Positions 27,112 through 37,104 of a stretch of DNA of 64,000 nt are shown piece by piece. A program made the translations under genes and the position numbers. The notes under the pieces were generated by a model, which saw nothing but the letters and a program-made list of their open reading frames with translations, ran no database searches and was not told the DNA's origin. The stretch's first letter is position 1. Each line of letters begins with the position of its first letter. Location: assembly GCF_000439085.1 (NCBI RefSeq), contig NZ_AUUA01000013.1, positions 56,978 to 120,977 on the forward strand, given 5' to 3'. The stretch comes from Leminorella grimontii ATCC 33999 = DSM 5078. GTDB lineage: Bacteria > Pseudomonadota > Gammaproteobacteria > Enterobacterales > Enterobacteriaceae.

Positions 27112-27384
27112 ATGCCGCATACGGTACGCGATAAACAAAAGCTGAAGGCTAGAATCAGCCGAATTGAGGGGCAGTCGGCCGCGTTAAAAAAGATGCTGGA
27201 TGAACCGCACGAATGCGCGGACGTGCTCCAGCAAATTGCTGCAATCCGCGGCGCGGTCAACGGCCTGATGCACGAAGTCATAAAGGGGCACCTGCTCGAG
27301 CATATCGTTCATGAAGACGACGTAAGCAAGCGCGAAGCCGACCTCGACGTGATTCTAAAAGTGCTGGGCTCTTACGTTAAGTGA
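27112..27384 (+). CDS. rcnR: Nickel/cobalt-responsive repressor RcnR
   Basis: 90 residues, the family length, from the ATG at 27112 ([21 protein letters not shown]) after AGAGGTG. The four metal-binding residues of the CsoR/RcnR family are present: His3, Cys35 region ([10 protein letters not shown]), and the His in [13 protein letters not shown]. It represses rcnA until Ni or Co binds. An earlier in-frame ATG at 26995 lies before the operators and is rejected. Confidence 0.94.
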   Translation: MPHTVRDKQKLKARISRIEGQSAALKKMLDEPHECADVLQQIAAIRGAVNGLMHEVIKGHLLEHIVHEDDVSKREADLDVILKVLGSYVK

Positions 27385-27419
27385 GCGACGCTCGATATTT
27401 CCACAGTGCTTAAAAACGG

Positions 27420-28376
27420 TTAGGCGCTGCCGATAAACAGGCCGGTAGCGAATACCAGCAGGCCTCCTACCACGACCTGAAATGCCGCCTGTAAGAGGGG
27501 CGTGTCCATATACCTATTGCGGATCCAGGAGATGGCGGCCAGCTCGGCGAGCACCACGATGGCGGAAACCGTCATCGCCGTCCAGAAGTCGCTGATAAGA
27601 AAGGGCAGCGTGTGGCCAAGCCCCCCCAGCGTGGTCATTACGCCGCAGGACGCGCCGCGAAGCCACGGGTTGCCGCGTCCGGTTAGCGAGCCGTTGTCCG
27701 AAACCGCTTCGGCAAAGGCCATCGATATCCCTGCGCCTATCGAAGCGGCCAACCCGACGAGAAAGGCCTGCCAGCTGTCCTTTGTCGCCAGCGCGGCGGC
27801 AAATACCGGGGCAAGCGTAGAAACCGAGCCGTCCATCAGACCTGCCAGCGAGGGTTGGACAATTTGCAGCACGAACAGGCGCCGCCCGGTGTTCTCTTCC
27901 TTTTCCTTGACTGAAGGGCTGACGATCTGTTGTTCGAGCTGTTCGGCTCGCTGCTGATGGCGAAACTCTTCGGCGGCCAAATCGCCCAGAAGCTGGCGTA
28001 TCTGTACGCTGGTCGCTCTTTGTGCCGCCTGAGCGTAAAAGCGCTGGGTTTCCATTTCCATCACTTCTGACTGCCTGCGTACTTTATCGATGCTCAGCGG
28101 GCGGCTAAGCCAGATGGCTTTTCGTTCGACGAAGCCCTTAACGTCCTGACGGCGGATGAGGGGAATGTGGTCGCCGAACGTCTCCTTATAAAGCTTGAGC
28201 AGCCGGTGACGGTGGCCGTCCTCTTCCTGCGCCATCAGAGAGAAAATTCTGGCGGAATCAGGATAGGTTTCCCGCAGCCCCTCAGCAAATTCGCGGTAGA
28301 TTTTGTTGTCTTCTTCTTCGAGTGAGATAGCGAGCGCCAGAATTTCGCGTTCGGAAAGGTCGGAAAAGTTCTTCAT
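27420..28376 (-). CDS. mbfA: MbfA-type membrane-bound ferritin-like iron exporter
   Basis: 318 residues in two parts. The N-terminal rubrerythrin/ferritin-like domain (about 1-150) has di-iron ligands in SLEEEDNKIYREF, MAQEEDGHRHRLL, EVMEMETQRFY and AAEEFRHQQ. The C-terminal part (about 170-318) is a VIT1/CCC1-like membrane domain (LAGLMDGSVSTLAPVFAAAL, five hydrophobic segments). In Agrobacterium and Bradyrhizobium MbfA exports iron and protects from peroxide. The gene is absent from this place in E. coli. It is convergent to rcnR in a metal-handling cluster. Confidence 0.85.
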   Translation of the reverse strand: MKNFSDLSEREILALAISLEEEDNKIYREFAEGLRETYPDSARIFSLMAQEEDGHRHRLLKLYKETFGDHIPLIRRQDVKGFVERKAIWLSRPLSIDKVRRQSEVMEMETQRFYAQAAQRATSVQIRQLLGDLAAEEFRHQQRAEQLEQQIVSPSVKEKEENTGRRLFVLQIVQPSLAGLMDGSVSTLAPVFAAALATKDSWQAFLVGLAASIGAGISMAFAEAVSDNGSLTGRGNPWLRGASCGVMTTLGGLGHTLPFLISDFWTAMTVSAIVVLAELAAISWIRNRYMDTPLLQAAFQVVVGGLLVFATGLFIGSA

Positions 28377-28437
28377 AAGTCTTGTCCGTTTGCAGATGAG
28401 GGTATTGACTAATAGTAATCCTCCGGCTGATGGAATA

Positions 28438-28467
28438 CCAAAAAATCAGGGCCGCATTGCGGCCCTG
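28438..28467 (-). terminator. acrAB terminator
   Basis: Stem CAGGGCCGC / GCGGCCCTG with a 3-base loop; read on the minus strand it is followed by ATTTTTTGG, 27 bases past the acrB stop. Confidence 0.82.
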
Positions 28468-28493
28468 TTGTTGTTTGCTAAACGGTCTTATCG

Positions 28494-31400
28494 TTAAGCG
28501 CTGTGTTCAGTATTCACCGCATGTGAATGCTCGATGTCTTCACCACGCTTGCTGAAGCGGCGGCGAACGACGACGAAGAACACCGGCACGAAGAAGAGCG
28601 CCAGAACTGTCGCACTGACCATACCACCCAGAACCCCGGTACCTACGGCGTTCTGTGCGCCGGAGCCGGCGCCGCTGCTGATCGCCAGCGGCAGAACCCC
28701 GAGCATAAAGGCCAGCGAGGTCATCAGGATTGGGCGCAAACGCATTCGAACCGCTTCCAACGTCGCTTCAACAAGGCCTTTGCCCTCTTTGTCCATCAGG
28801 TCTTTGGCGAATTCAACGATAAGTATCGCGTTCTTCGCCGACAGTCCAATCGTGGTCAACAGGCCTACGATAAAGTACACGTCGTTTTCCAGCCCGCGCA
28901 CGGAGGTAAACAGCACTGCGCCGATGACCCCCAGAGGAACGACCAGCATGACCGAGAAGGGAATTGACCAGCTCTCATACAGTGCGGCCAGACACAGGAA
29001 CACCACGATCATTGAAATCGCGAGCAGCGTAGGGGCTTGGGAGCCCGCCAGCCGTTCCTGATAGGATGTCCCCGTCCAGTCGTAGCCGATGCCGTCCGGT
29101 AACTCCGAAGCCAGCTGCTCCATCATCTTCATGGCGTCGCCGCTACTCTTGCCCGGCGCAGCTTCGCCCAGGATTTCCATAGACGGCAGGCCGTTATAGC
29201 GTTCCAGACGCGGAGAACCGAACTCCCAGTGAGCGCTGGAGAAGGCGGACATCGGCACCATTTGGCCGTTAGCGCCGCGAACGTACCAGTTGTTGATGTC
29301 TTTCGGCATCATGCGGTACGGCGCCTGCGCCTGCACGTAAACCTTTTTGACGCGGCCGCGATCGATAAAGTCGTTCACGTAGGTGCCGCCCAGTGCGGTA
29401 GACAGCGTCTGGTTAATATCGCTGATGGATACGCCCAGCGCCTGCGCTTTTTCATGGTCAACGGTCAGTTTGAACTGCGGCGTATCTTCCATGCCGTTTG
29501 GACGCACCTTAACCAGCAGGTCAGGATGTTCGGCAACCTTGCCCAGCAGTTCGTTACGCGCCTGAGTCAGCCTGTCGTGGCCTAAACCGCCCTGATCGAT
29601 AAGCTGGAAGTCAAAGCCGGTTGCCGTACCCAGTTCAACGATAGGCGGCAAGTTAAACGCAAGAGCGATACCGTCCTGAATTTTTGCAAAAGATCGCGAT
29701 GCGCGTTCAACGATGGCGCCGACCTTGTTCTCGTCGCCTTCGCGCTCGCTCCAGTCTTTAAGGCTGACGAAGGCCAAGCCGGCGTTTTGCCCCTGACCGC
29801 TGAAGCTGAAGCCGTTAACGGTGAACACGGATTCAACGTTGTGCTTCTCTTCATTCAGGTAGTAGTGGGTCACCTGATCGAGCACCTTTTGCGTTCTTTC
29901 CTGAGTCGCGCCCTGCGGCAGCTGGACGAGGTTCATGAATACGCCCTGGTCCTCATCCGGAAGGAAGGAGGAGGGCAGGCGCATAAACATGAAGACCAGG
30001 CCGATACACAGCACCAGATAGATAAGAATATAGCGACCGGTGCTGCGCAGGATGTTAGCGACGCTGTTGGTATAGTGGTGCGTGTTCTTCTCAAACAGGT
30101 TGTTGAACCAGCCAAAGAAGCCCGTTTTGACCTCATGGTGGCCTTTCTCAACCGGCTTAAGAATAGTGGCGCACAGCGCAGGCGTCAGGATCATCGCCAC
30201 CAGTACGGACAGCACCATGGCGGATACGATGGTGATGGAGAACTGGCGATAAATCGCGCCGGTTGAACCGCCCATAAAGGCCATAGGGATAAATACGGCG
30301 GACAGCACCATGGCGATACCGACCAATGCGCCCTGAATTTGCCCCATCGACTTACGGGTTGCTTCCTTCGGCGGCAGGCCTTCTTCCGCCATGATCCGCT
30401 CGACGTTTTCCACCACCACGATGGCGTCGTCCACCAGCAGGCCTATCGCGAGCACCATGGCGAACATCGTCAGGGTGTTTATCGAGTAGCCGAAGGCCGA
30501 CAATATGGCGAAGGTACCTAGCAGAACGACCGGTACGGCGATGGTTGGGATCAGAGTGGCGCGCAGGTTCTGTAAGAACAGGTACATAACCAGGAACACC
30601 AGCAGGATGGCCTCAACCAGCGTTTTTACCACCTCGTTGATAGAGATCTTAACGAACGGCGTCGTGTCGTAAGGGTAAACAACTTCCATCCCAGCCGGGA
30701 AATACTTCGACATGTTGGCCAGTTCGCTTTTTACCGCGTTAGCGGTATCCAACGCGTTTGCGCCGGTAGCGAGCTTAATGCCCAGACCGGAAGCCGGCTG
30801 CCCGTTAAAGCGTGCGATAACGTTGTAGCTTTCCCCGCCCAGCTCGATTTCAGCCACGTCTTTCAGACGAACCTGAGAACCATCCTGATTGATTTTCAGC
30901 AAAATCTTGCCGAACTCTTCAGGCGACGTCAGGCGCGTTTGAACGATGATGGAGGAGTTCAACTGCTGGCCTTTGACCGGCGGCGTACCGCCTAACTGGC
31001 CTGCGGCGATCTGGTTATTCTGGATCTTGATGGCGTTGTTGACGTCAATCGGCGTCAGCGAGTAGCTGTTGAGCTTGTTGGGATCCAGCCAGACGCGCAT
31101 GGCGTACTGAGAACCGAACAGCTGAACGTCACCTACGCCGGAGGTCCGGCTGACGGTATCTTTGACGTTTGAACCTACGTAGTCAGAGATGTCTTCCTGA
31201 GTCATATCGCCGGATTTAGAAATAAAACCGGCGACCATCAGGAAGCTGCTGCTGGCCTTTTCAACGCTGATACCCATTTGCTGTACTTCCTGCGGTAGCA
31301 GGGGCATCGCAAGCTGAAGCTTGTTTTGCACCTGAACCTGCGCGATGTCCGGATCGGTACCGGCTTCGAAAGTCAGAGTAATGGTAGCGCTGCCGGACGA

Positions 31401-31649
31401 GTCGCTGGTTGAGGACATGTACATCAGGTTATCGATACCGTTCATGTTCTGTTCGATAACCTGAGTCACGGTATCCTGTACCGTTTGGGCGTCAGCGCCT
31501 GGATAGTTGGCGGAGACCGACACCGCCGGAGGGGCGATGGTCGGATACTGGGCGATCGGCAACTGTATGATCGCCAGCAGGCCCACCAGCATGATGATTA
31601 TGGAGATTACCCAAGCAAATATTGGGCGATCGATAAAAAATTTGGCCAT
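28494..31649 (-). CDS. acrB: RND multidrug efflux transporter AcrB
   Basis: 1051 residues with the AcrB plan: an N-terminal [23 protein letters not shown] segment, twelve transmembrane helices and two large periplasmic loops. The proton-relay Asp pair is in [19 protein letters not shown] and the partner Lys in [16 protein letters not shown]. It works as a trimer with AcrA and TolC to export drugs and bile salts. It lies 22 bases downstream of acrA and ends at a terminator. Confidence 0.97.
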   Translation of the reverse strand: MAKFFIDRPIFAWVISIIIMLVGLLAIIQLPIAQYPTIAPPAVSVSANYPGADAQTVQDTVTQVIEQNMNGIDNLMYMSSTSDSSGSATITLTFEAGTDPDIAQVQVQNKLQLAMPLLPQEVQQMGISVEKASSSFLMVAGFISKSGDMTQEDISDYVGSNVKDTVSRTSGVGDVQLFGSQYAMRVWLDPNKLNSYSLTPIDVNNAIKIQNNQIAAGQLGGTPPVKGQQLNSSIIVQTRLTSPEEFGKILLKINQDGSQVRLKDVAEIELGGESYNVIARFNGQPASGLGIKLATGANALDTANAVKSELANMSKYFPAGMEVVYPYDTTPFVKISINEVVKTLVEAILLVFLVMYLFLQNLRATLIPTIAVPVVLLGTFAILSAFGYSINTLTMFAMVLAIGLLVDDAIVVVENVERIMAEEGLPPKEATRKSMGQIQGALVGIAMVLSAVFIPMAFMGGSTGAIYRQFSITIVSAMVLSVLVAMILTPALCATILKPVEKGHHEVKTGFFGWFNNLFEKNTHHYTNSVANILRSTGRYILIYLVLCIGLVFMFMRLPSSFLPDEDQGVFMNLVQLPQGATQERTQKVLDQVTHYYLNEEKHNVESVFTVNGFSFSGQGQNAGLAFVSLKDWSEREGDENKVGAIVERASRSFAKIQDGIALAFNLPPIVELGTATGFDFQLIDQGGLGHDRLTQARNELLGKVAEHPDLLVKVRPNGMEDTPQFKLTVDHEKAQALGVSISDINQTLSTALGGTYVNDFIDRGRVKKVYVQAQAPYRMMPKDINNWYVRGANGQMVPMSAFSSAHWEFGSPRLERYNGLPSMEILGEAAPGKSSGDAMKMMEQLASELPDGIGYDWTGTSYQERLAGSQAPTLLAISMIVVFLCLAALYESWSIPFSVMLVVPLGVIGAVLFTSVRGLENDVYFIVGLLTTIGLSAKNAILIVEFAKDLMDKEGKGLVEATLEAVRMRLRPILMTSLAFMLGVLPLAISSGAGSGAQNAVGTGVLGGMVSATVLALFFVPVFFVVVRRRFSKRGEDIEHSHAVNTEHSA

Positions 31650-31671
31650 CTGCTACACTCAATATGAATTA

Positions 31672-32868
31672 TTACTTCGCTTCGGGCTTAGCGTCGCCTT
31701 TAGGAGCTTCGCCTGTATTTGGCTTATCGGAAAACTCCGATGCGCTGACCTCTACCCCTACTCGAATCTTCTGCAGACCGGTAACGATCACTTTTTCTCC
31801 CCGATCGAGCCCGCCGGTGACCAGCCAGTTGCTGCCGACGGATTGGCCGGTAGTAATGACTTTCTGCTCGACCTTGTTATCCTTATTTACCACCAGCACC
31901 GTCGCTTCACCGCGTTGGTTGCGGGTTACGCCCTGCTGAGGAACCAGGATAGCGTCGGGGCGAAGGCCCTGTTCAACCTTGGCGCGAACGAACATGCCCG
32001 GCAGGATCTGGTTTTTCGGGTTAGGGAAAACCGCGCGCATAGTGATTGAACCGGTCGTTTCGTCAACCGTGACGTCTTCGAATTCCAGCTTACCCGGAAG
32101 TTCGTAAACGGTGCCGTCGTCAAAGACCAGGCTGACCTGAGCTTTAGCGCCTTTATCCTTCGTCAGAGTGCCGTTGGCGAGCTCTCTTTCCAGCGCCATG
32201 TAGTCATTGCTGGACTGCGTAACGTCAACGTAAATCGGGTCAAGCTGCTGAACGGTCGCCAGCGCAGTCGTCTGGTTCGCGTTGACCAGCGCGCCTTCCG
32301 TCACGTTGGATTTACCGATGCGTCCCTTAATTGGCGACATCACCTTGGTGTATTCGAGATTGATGCGAGCGGTGTCCAGCGCGGCTTTCGCCGCCAGCAC
32401 GGCCGCGTCGCTCTGACGGGCTTTGGCTACGGCAGTGTCGTAATCCTGACGGCTGATAAAGTTGGTGCCGACCAGCGGCTTGTAGCGTTTAACCGTCAGG
32501 TTATCAATATTGGCCTGCGCCTGCGCCTTGGCTAAATCGGCCGCTGCGCTGTCGTAGGTTGCCTGATAGGTTGCCGGATCGATTTGATACAGAGACTGGT
32601 TCTCTTCGATCATGCTGCCTTCGGTAAACTGACGCTTCAGGATGATTCCGCTTACCTGCGGGCGGACTTCAGCAATGCGGTATGCCGCGGTGCGTCCTGG
32701 AAGTTCAGTAGTGATATTGACGGGCTGCGATGCGATAGTCACAACCTCAACTTTAGGTGCAGCCCTCTGAGCGCCATCTCCCGACTGGTTATCGCATCCC
32801 ACGAGCGCCAGACTGCTTGAGAGCATTAGCGCTGCTGCCAGAGGCTTCAGTCCTCTGTATTTACTCAT
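31672..32868 (-). CDS. acrA: Multidrug efflux periplasmic adaptor AcrA
   Basis: 398 residues (E. coli 397). A lipoprotein signal ends at LALVGC. The adaptor domains follow: beta-barrel start VNITTELPGRTAAYRIAEVRPQVSGIILKRQFTEGS, an alpha-helical hairpin (ATYQATYDSAAADLAKAQAQ), and LPGMFVRAKVEQG-type lipoyl and membrane-proximal regions. It links AcrB to TolC. It is the first gene of acrAB, divergent from acrR. Confidence 0.97.
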   Translation of the reverse strand: MSKYRGLKPLAAALMLSSSLALVGCDNQSGDGAQRAAPKVEVVTIASQPVNITTELPGRTAAYRIAEVRPQVSGIILKRQFTEGSMIEENQSLYQIDPATYQATYDSAAADLAKAQAQANIDNLTVKRYKPLVGTNFISRQDYDTAVAKARQSDAAVLAAKAALDTARINLEYTKVMSPIKGRIGKSNVTEGALVNANQTTALATVQQLDPIYVDVTQSSNDYMALERELANGTLTKDKGAKAQVSLVFDDGTVYELPGKLEFEDVTVDETTGSITMRAVFPNPKNQILPGMFVRAKVEQGLRPDAILVPQQGVTRNQRGEATVLVVNKDNKVEQKVITTGQSVGSNWLVTGGLDRGEKVIVTGLQKIRVGVEVSASEFSDKPNTGEAPKGDAKPEAK

Positions 32869-32964
32869 AGATTAACCTCAAATTTTCAATATCAGTTACC
32901 GTAAATATAGGCAAGTATGCTTGGGTAACCACATAGTTAGGATAAATATTTCAGCGTGCTATAA

Positions 32965-32988
32965 TACAAACATTCATGTATGTATGTA
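32965..32988. promoter_or_regulatory. AcrR operator
   Basis: A 24-base near-palindrome (TACAAACATTCATG then TATGTATGTA) in the acrA/acrR divergent region. It matches the E. coli AcrR operator, whose halves are TACATACATT and AATGTATGTA, with three substitutions. Confidence 0.85.
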
Positions 32989-33026
32989 AGACATGGCAAA
33001 ACCACACCGCACAAAAGCATAAAATA

Positions 33027-33671
33027 ATGAGCCGCAATACAAAACAGCAGTCATTGGAGACCCGACAGCACATCCTTGATGCCGCCATGCAGGAGTTTTC
33101 CCGCAAGGGGGTCACCAGCACGTCTCTTAATGATATCGCTCTGGCTGCTGGCGTCACGCGCGGTGCGATCTATTGGCATTTCAAGAATAAAGTCGATATT
33201 TTCACGGCGATGTGGGCTCAGGTAGAGTCTAGCATTGATGACGTAGCCCTGCGATATAGAAATGAGTTTTCTTCAAACCCAATGCAGGCGCTGCGGCAAA
33301 CGTTAATCTACGTTTTGCAGCTCACGGAAACCGACGCTCGTCGTAAAATTTTACTGGGAATATTATTCCATAAGTGCGAGTTTGTTGGCGAACTTATTTC
33401 GCTACAACAAATACATCAATCCCTTTATTTACAAAACGAAGAGAAGATTGAAAGGGCGCTTGCGGAATGCGTTGAATGTGGACAATTGTCCGATACGCTG
33501 GACCTGCGCTTGGCCGCTATTTCCATGAGGGCCTATATCTGGGGGCTTATCGGCAGTTGGTTGTTCATGCCGCAGGCCTATAGCCTTGAAAAAGAGGCGC
33601 CCAGGCTGGTCGATGCCTATCTGGATTCTCTAAGACAAAGTAGCGCGCTGAAACGAGTAGTGACAGAATAA
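33027..33671 (+). CDS. acrR: TetR-family repressor AcrR
   Basis: 214 residues from the ATG at 33027 (MSRNTKQQSLETRQHILDAAMQEF). The TetR helix-turn-helix is GVTSTSLNDIALAAGVTRGAIYWHFKNKVDIF. It matches E. coli AcrR in length and in the FHKCEFVGE segment. An upstream ATG at 32976 is inside the operator and is rejected. It represses acrAB and itself until drugs bind. The ribosome binding site is weak. ychN follows after 37 bases and may be co-transcribed. Confidence 0.95.
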   Translation: MSRNTKQQSLETRQHILDAAMQEFSRKGVTSTSLNDIALAAGVTRGAIYWHFKNKVDIFTAMWAQVESSIDDVALRYRNEFSSNPMQALRQTLIYVLQLTETDARRKILLGILFHKCEFVGELISLQQIHQSLYLQNEEKIERALAECVECGQLSDTLDLRLAAISMRAYIWGLIGSWLFMPQAYSLEKEAPRLVDAYLDSLRQSSALKRVVTE

Positions 33672-33708
33672 GAGGCCATCGCGTTTGGCCTATACCAGGA
33701 GTAGCTCA

Positions 33709-34062
33709 ATGCAACGTATTTTAGTTATCGCCAACGGCGCGCCTTACGGCAGTGAACTGCTGTTTAACGCGCTGCGCCTGTCTATTGCGCTAAAAGAACA
33801 GACCGCCGGATGTGAGCTGAAGGTCTTTTTAATGTCTGACGCCGTCAGCGCCGGGCTTTGTAATCAGCGTCCCCATGAGGGCTATCATCTTCAACAGATG
33901 TTGGAAATTCTTACTGCGCAGGGCGTGGCGATAAAATTGTGTAAAACCTGTACCGACGCCCGCGGCATAAGCGCGCTTCCTCTGATTGACGGCGTGGAGA
34001 TAGGTACGCTGGTCGAGCTGGCGCAGTGGACATTGGAAGCCGATAAAGTCTTGACGTTTTAA
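33709..34062 (+). CDS. ychN: DsrE-family protein YchN
   Basis: 117 residues, the E. coli YchN length. The sequence MQRILVIANGAPYGSELLFNALRLSIALKEQ and LCKTCTDARGISALPLIDGVEIGTLVELAQWTLEADKVLTF match it almost throughout. The DsrE/F fold forms hexamers; the two conserved cysteines (CKTC) suggest a sulfur-transfer role, unproven for YchN. AGGAGTAGC precedes the ATG. It stands at a place where E. coli has mscK, so it is moved here. Confidence 0.92.
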   Translation: MQRILVIANGAPYGSELLFNALRLSIALKEQTAGCELKVFLMSDAVSAGLCNQRPHEGYHLQQMLEILTAQGVAIKLCKTCTDARGISALPLIDGVEIGTLVELAQWTLEADKVLTF

Positions 34063-34094
34063 CGCCGGCTGAGCCCAGGCGTTCAGGAGCATGG

Positions 34095-34619
34095 ATGAAT
34101 CACGCGACTCCCGCCAGAACGGCGCTTAGTCAGCTGGCGCACATTATTATCGTACTGGTGCTGTTATTGCCATTGTGCAGTCAGGCGCTGGCGTTCTTGT
34201 GTTCTATGCTGGTGGATTCCAGCTGCTGGTTTAGTCGTGATTTAACCTATGACGCGACGCTTTTGTTAAGCCGCGATACGCAGGTAGATTTGACCAAGTG
34301 GTTCTGCCTGGTGATTTTTTGCCTGGGCGTGCTTTTTATGGGGAGCCTGTACGGTAAGCATGCGGCGCTGCCCGTACGCCGCTGGCTTTGCTACGGCCCG
34401 TTTGCGGCGTTTATTGGCTATAGCGCCGTGATTTATGGGCTTTCGGTCGGGGTTTTCGGCTCGTTGAAGCAGGAGGCGATCGAAGCTGCTCTGCTGCCGT
34501 TTTTCTGGCGCCATGCCTTTTTCTATGAGCCGACGCTTTTAGCGCTAATGGCCTTTTTAACCTACGTGCTGTTTACGGCGGGTGTCCTGCTCGCTCGCTT
34601 CCGTCGACCCGTTCTGTAG
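34095..34619 (+). CDS. Four-helix membrane protein of unknown function
   Basis: 174 residues with about four hydrophobic segments (near 14-37, 71-86, 100-120 and 148-169) and short cytoplasmic and periplasmic links including DSSCWFSRDLTYDATLLLSRDTQVDLTKW. I do not recognise the family. AGGAGC five bases before the ATG supports the start. It follows ychN after 32 bases on the same strand and convergent to rsmS, so ychN and this gene probably share a transcript with or without acrR. Confidence 0.65.
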   Translation: MNHATPARTALSQLAHIIIVLVLLLPLCSQALAFLCSMLVDSSCWFSRDLTYDATLLLSRDTQVDLTKWFCLVIFCLGVLFMGSLYGKHAALPVRRWLCYGPFAAFIGYSAVIYGLSVGVFGSLKQEAIEAALLPFFWRHAFFYEPTLLALMAFLTYVLFTAGVLLARFRRPVL

Positions 34620-34633
34620 GCGACGCTTTTGGA

Positions 34634-34798
34634 TTATTTGCCGGCCTTAAGCTTGTCCTGAAAGTCTTTTTCCACGATCTTCAGCGCCGCCAGCACGGTA
34701 GTCGGCGCGATATCGTGCGTTTCCAGCAGGTAAATCAGATCAACGGCCAGCTTCACTTCTTCCGGCGCCTGCTCCAGCGGTGTGGGCGATGGATTCAT
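34634..34798 (-). CDS. rsmS: RsmS (YbaM) small regulatory protein
   Basis: 54 residues, [20 protein letters not shown] followed by [20 protein letters not shown] and [14 protein letters not shown]. It matches E. coli YbaM ([23 protein letters not shown]...). RsmS affects Rsm-controlled traits in Pectobacterium. In E. coli it stands directly before priC; here a four-gene-length insert with a two-component system separates them. Confidence 0.88.
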   Translation of the reverse strand: MNPSPTPLEQAPEEVKLAVDLIYLLETHDIAPTTVLAALKIVEKDFQDKLKAGK

Positions 34799-34854
34799 CG
34801 GTATATCTCAAATTGCGGACAGAAGGGCATATTAACCGATCTCAATGACGATCG

Positions 34855-35538
34855 TTACTCCTGATAGCGATAGCCGGAGCCGTGAACGGTTCTGATCAGC
34901 GTTGGGGCTGCCGGGTCAGGCTCAATGAGCTTACGCAGCCGCGATATGTGCTGATCCAGCGTTCTGCTATTGGGCATGTGGTCGCAGCCCCAGGCGCAGT
35001 CAATTAGCGCGTCTCGCCCGACAGCCTGGTTTTTATGCTGGTACAGGTAGGTAAGAAGCTTGATGTCTCTTAGGGAAAGCTCAATCGTTTGGCTTTGCCG
35101 CCTGGCGCACAGCTCGGAAGGAAACACCTCCAAATCGCCAAAGAGAAAGGGGATGTCCGGTGCGAAGCGCTTTGCCCTCAGGCAGCGGCGGGCGATGGTT
35201 TTTATCCTTGCCCGGACTTCGTGAATGCCAAAGGGCTTATTGATGTAGTCATCGGCGCCCAGCTCAAGGCCCAGCACCTTATCTATCTCTTCTCCTTTGG
35301 CTGATAAAAAGACGACCGGCGTGTGTTCATCCTGCTCCCTGATGGCCTTACACACCGAGTAGCCGTCCATTTCCGGCATCATGATGTCCAAAATGACGAA
35401 GTCCGGCCGCTCGTTTCGGTATAACTCCAGCGCGACTTTGCCGTTTTCAGCCGTAAGTACGTCGTAGCCTTCTCGGCACAGCATGTCTTTCAGGCCGTTG
35501 CGAATGTGAAGGTCGTCTTCTGCAATAAGTATTTTCAC
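34855..35538 (-). CDS. OmpR-family response regulator
   Basis: 227 residues from a GTG at 35538 preceded by GGAGG. The receiver domain MKILIAEDDLHIRNGL has phospho-acceptor D51 in FVILDIMMPEMDGY, the conserved Thr/Ser in VVFLSAKGEE and Lys in YINKPFG. The C-terminal winged helix (LSLRDIKLLTYLYQHKNQAVGRDALIDCAWG..., SRTLDQHISRLRKLIEP, IRTVHGSGYRYQ) is OmpR/PhoB type. It lies one base after the histidine kinase stop, so the two are coupled. Not a recognised E. coli orthologue. The upstream VWA gene is its likely target. Confidence 0.88.
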   Translation of the reverse strand: MKILIAEDDLHIRNGLKDMLCREGYDVLTAENGKVALELYRNERPDFVILDIMMPEMDGYSVCKAIREQDEHTPVVFLSAKGEEIDKVLGLELGADDYINKPFGIHEVRARIKTIARRCLRAKRFAPDIPFLFGDLEVFPSELCARRQSQTIELSLRDIKLLTYLYQHKNQAVGRDALIDCAWGCDHMPNSRTLDQHISRLRKLIEPDPAAPTLIRTVHGSGYRYQE

Positions 35539-35539
35539 G

Positions 35540-37051
35540 CTATGCCTCCGTGCCGCGGCGCGGCAGGGTAAGTATAAACGCCATGCCCGCATCCAGATTT
35601 TCTGCCTCAAGCGTGCCGGACAGGCTTTCAGCCAGCTGCCGGGCGATGGTCAAACCGATCCCCGTACCGCTTACGCCCTCCGTAATGGTGGACTTCACGC
35701 GATAAAACGGCTGGAAAATAGCCTTAAGCTCCCGCTCCGGCAGGCCGTTGCCGTAGTCCCTGACGCACAGGTAAACGTATTCATCGTCCTGCCTTACGCG
35801 AAGCTCAACGCGCTTGCCGCTGGCGGCATATTTTTCGGCGTTGCTGAGCAGGTTGCTGATAATTTGAGTTATCCGGTCGACGTCGCTGTAAACGCGGATG
35901 TCGCCTTCAGCGTACAGATGCAGCGCAATGCCTTTAGCGTCAAAGACCGGCGTGAAAATTTCTTTAACCTGCTCCAGCAGACGATTGACGTCGACTTCCT
36001 GTCGGTTGAGCTTGGGCGCTTTAGTAAAGGTCAGCACGTTTTGAATTAGCCGGGAGAGCCGCCGACTTTCGCTGACGATGACGTCAACGTAATGGACGTG
36101 CGGACTCTCTTCTTCCTGTGCGATTTCCTTAAGCATCTCTGCGTAGAGCGTAATGTTGGTCAACGGCGTCTTCAGCTCATGGGAAACCTGCCCGACGAAG
36201 CTGACCTGCTGGCGCGCAAGCAGCGTTGCTCGGTTAAATTCGCGATACAGAAGAAACGCCACGGCGATGACGGTCACCACGATAAAAGCGATGAGGGCCA
36301 ATCCCGCGTAAAACAGCCCGGAACGGTCTTCCGCCGCGGCGTAGTAGTCTATCTTCCAGTTATGCAGGGGGAAGGGGAGCGCCTGACTATAGGTTGGCTG
36401 CGTCTGCCGGTTTAGCTCTCCACTGGGGGCGTATTGGTATAACAGCTGGCCGCTGTCGGATAGCGTGAATCCGTCCGGCGCATAGTTAAAGTCAACGTTG
36501 GCGATAACGTCTGCCAGCAGCTTGGCGTAGCTGAGCTTGATGCCAATCGTCTCATCTGCGTTTTTTTGCCAGTAGAGCAGCAGCGGATGGCCGTTTTCCT
36601 GCATCAGGTACCAGCCTGCGTCCGGCGTTTTATCGTCTGAGCGGTGCTGTTTGCCGATGAGCTGCGATGGGTCCTGAAGCACCGGCGTCAGGGATTCAAT
36701 AAAGCGAGACTCTTTTTGGCTGATGGGTGAATGAACGTCAGGAAAGGCCAGCCTGCCGTTTTTGAGTATAAAAATCGCCTCGATGTCGCTGTCTTGGGCT
36801 ATCAGCGCGCGAAGCGCATCGGGATCTTGGCTCAAATAGGCCAGCATCGCGCTTAGACGAACCTGCTTGTGGTCCAACTGCTGCAGGATGAAGCCCTCAG
36901 TCTGCGCGACGCGGCTTCTGGCCAGCTGCTCGGCCTGATAGGCGCTGACGGTTTGTTCCTGATTGAGCGTACGAAAGCCAACGCCGCCGATAAGTACCGT
37001 CAGCAGCAGGGTGATAAAGATAAACAAATAAAAGGGGCGTTTGGCTTTCAT
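35540..37051 (-). CDS. Membrane sensor histidine kinase
   Basis: 503 residues. Transmembrane helices at about 7-26 and 248-268 bound a large periplasmic sensor domain (27-247). The phospho-acceptor His291 is in QVSHELKTPLTNI; the N box NLLSNAEKYA, G1 VRDYGNGL and G2 GTGIGLTIARQLAE complete the kinase. The sensor contains no domain I recognise; it has a PDC-like length. The gene lies between the VWA gene and the response regulator. The ligand is unknown; the VWA partner suggests a periplasmic protein signal, by inference. Confidence 0.87.
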   Translation of the reverse strand: MKAKRPFYLFIFITLLLTVLIGGVGFRTLNQEQTVSAYQAEQLARSRVAQTEGFILQQLDHKQVRLSAMLAYLSQDPDALRALIAQDSDIEAIFILKNGRLAFPDVHSPISQKESRFIESLTPVLQDPSQLIGKQHRSDDKTPDAGWYLMQENGHPLLLYWQKNADETIGIKLSYAKLLADVIANVDFNYAPDGFTLSDSGQLLYQYAPSGELNRQTQPTYSQALPFPLHNWKIDYYAAAEDRSGLFYAGLALIAFIVVTVIAVAFLLYREFNRATLLARQQVSFVGQVSHELKTPLTNITLYAEMLKEIAQEEESPHVHYVDVIVSESRRLSRLIQNVLTFTKAPKLNRQEVDVNRLLEQVKEIFTPVFDAKGIALHLYAEGDIRVYSDVDRITQIISNLLSNAEKYAASGKRVELRVRQDDEYVYLCVRDYGNGLPERELKAIFQPFYRVKSTITEGVSGTGIGLTIARQLAESLSGTLEAENLDAGMAFILTLPRRGTEA

Positions 37052-37104
37052 TCCTTCTCCACGCGTAAAACGACGGGCCAGCTAAGCCCGTCGTTCGCTC
37101 AACG

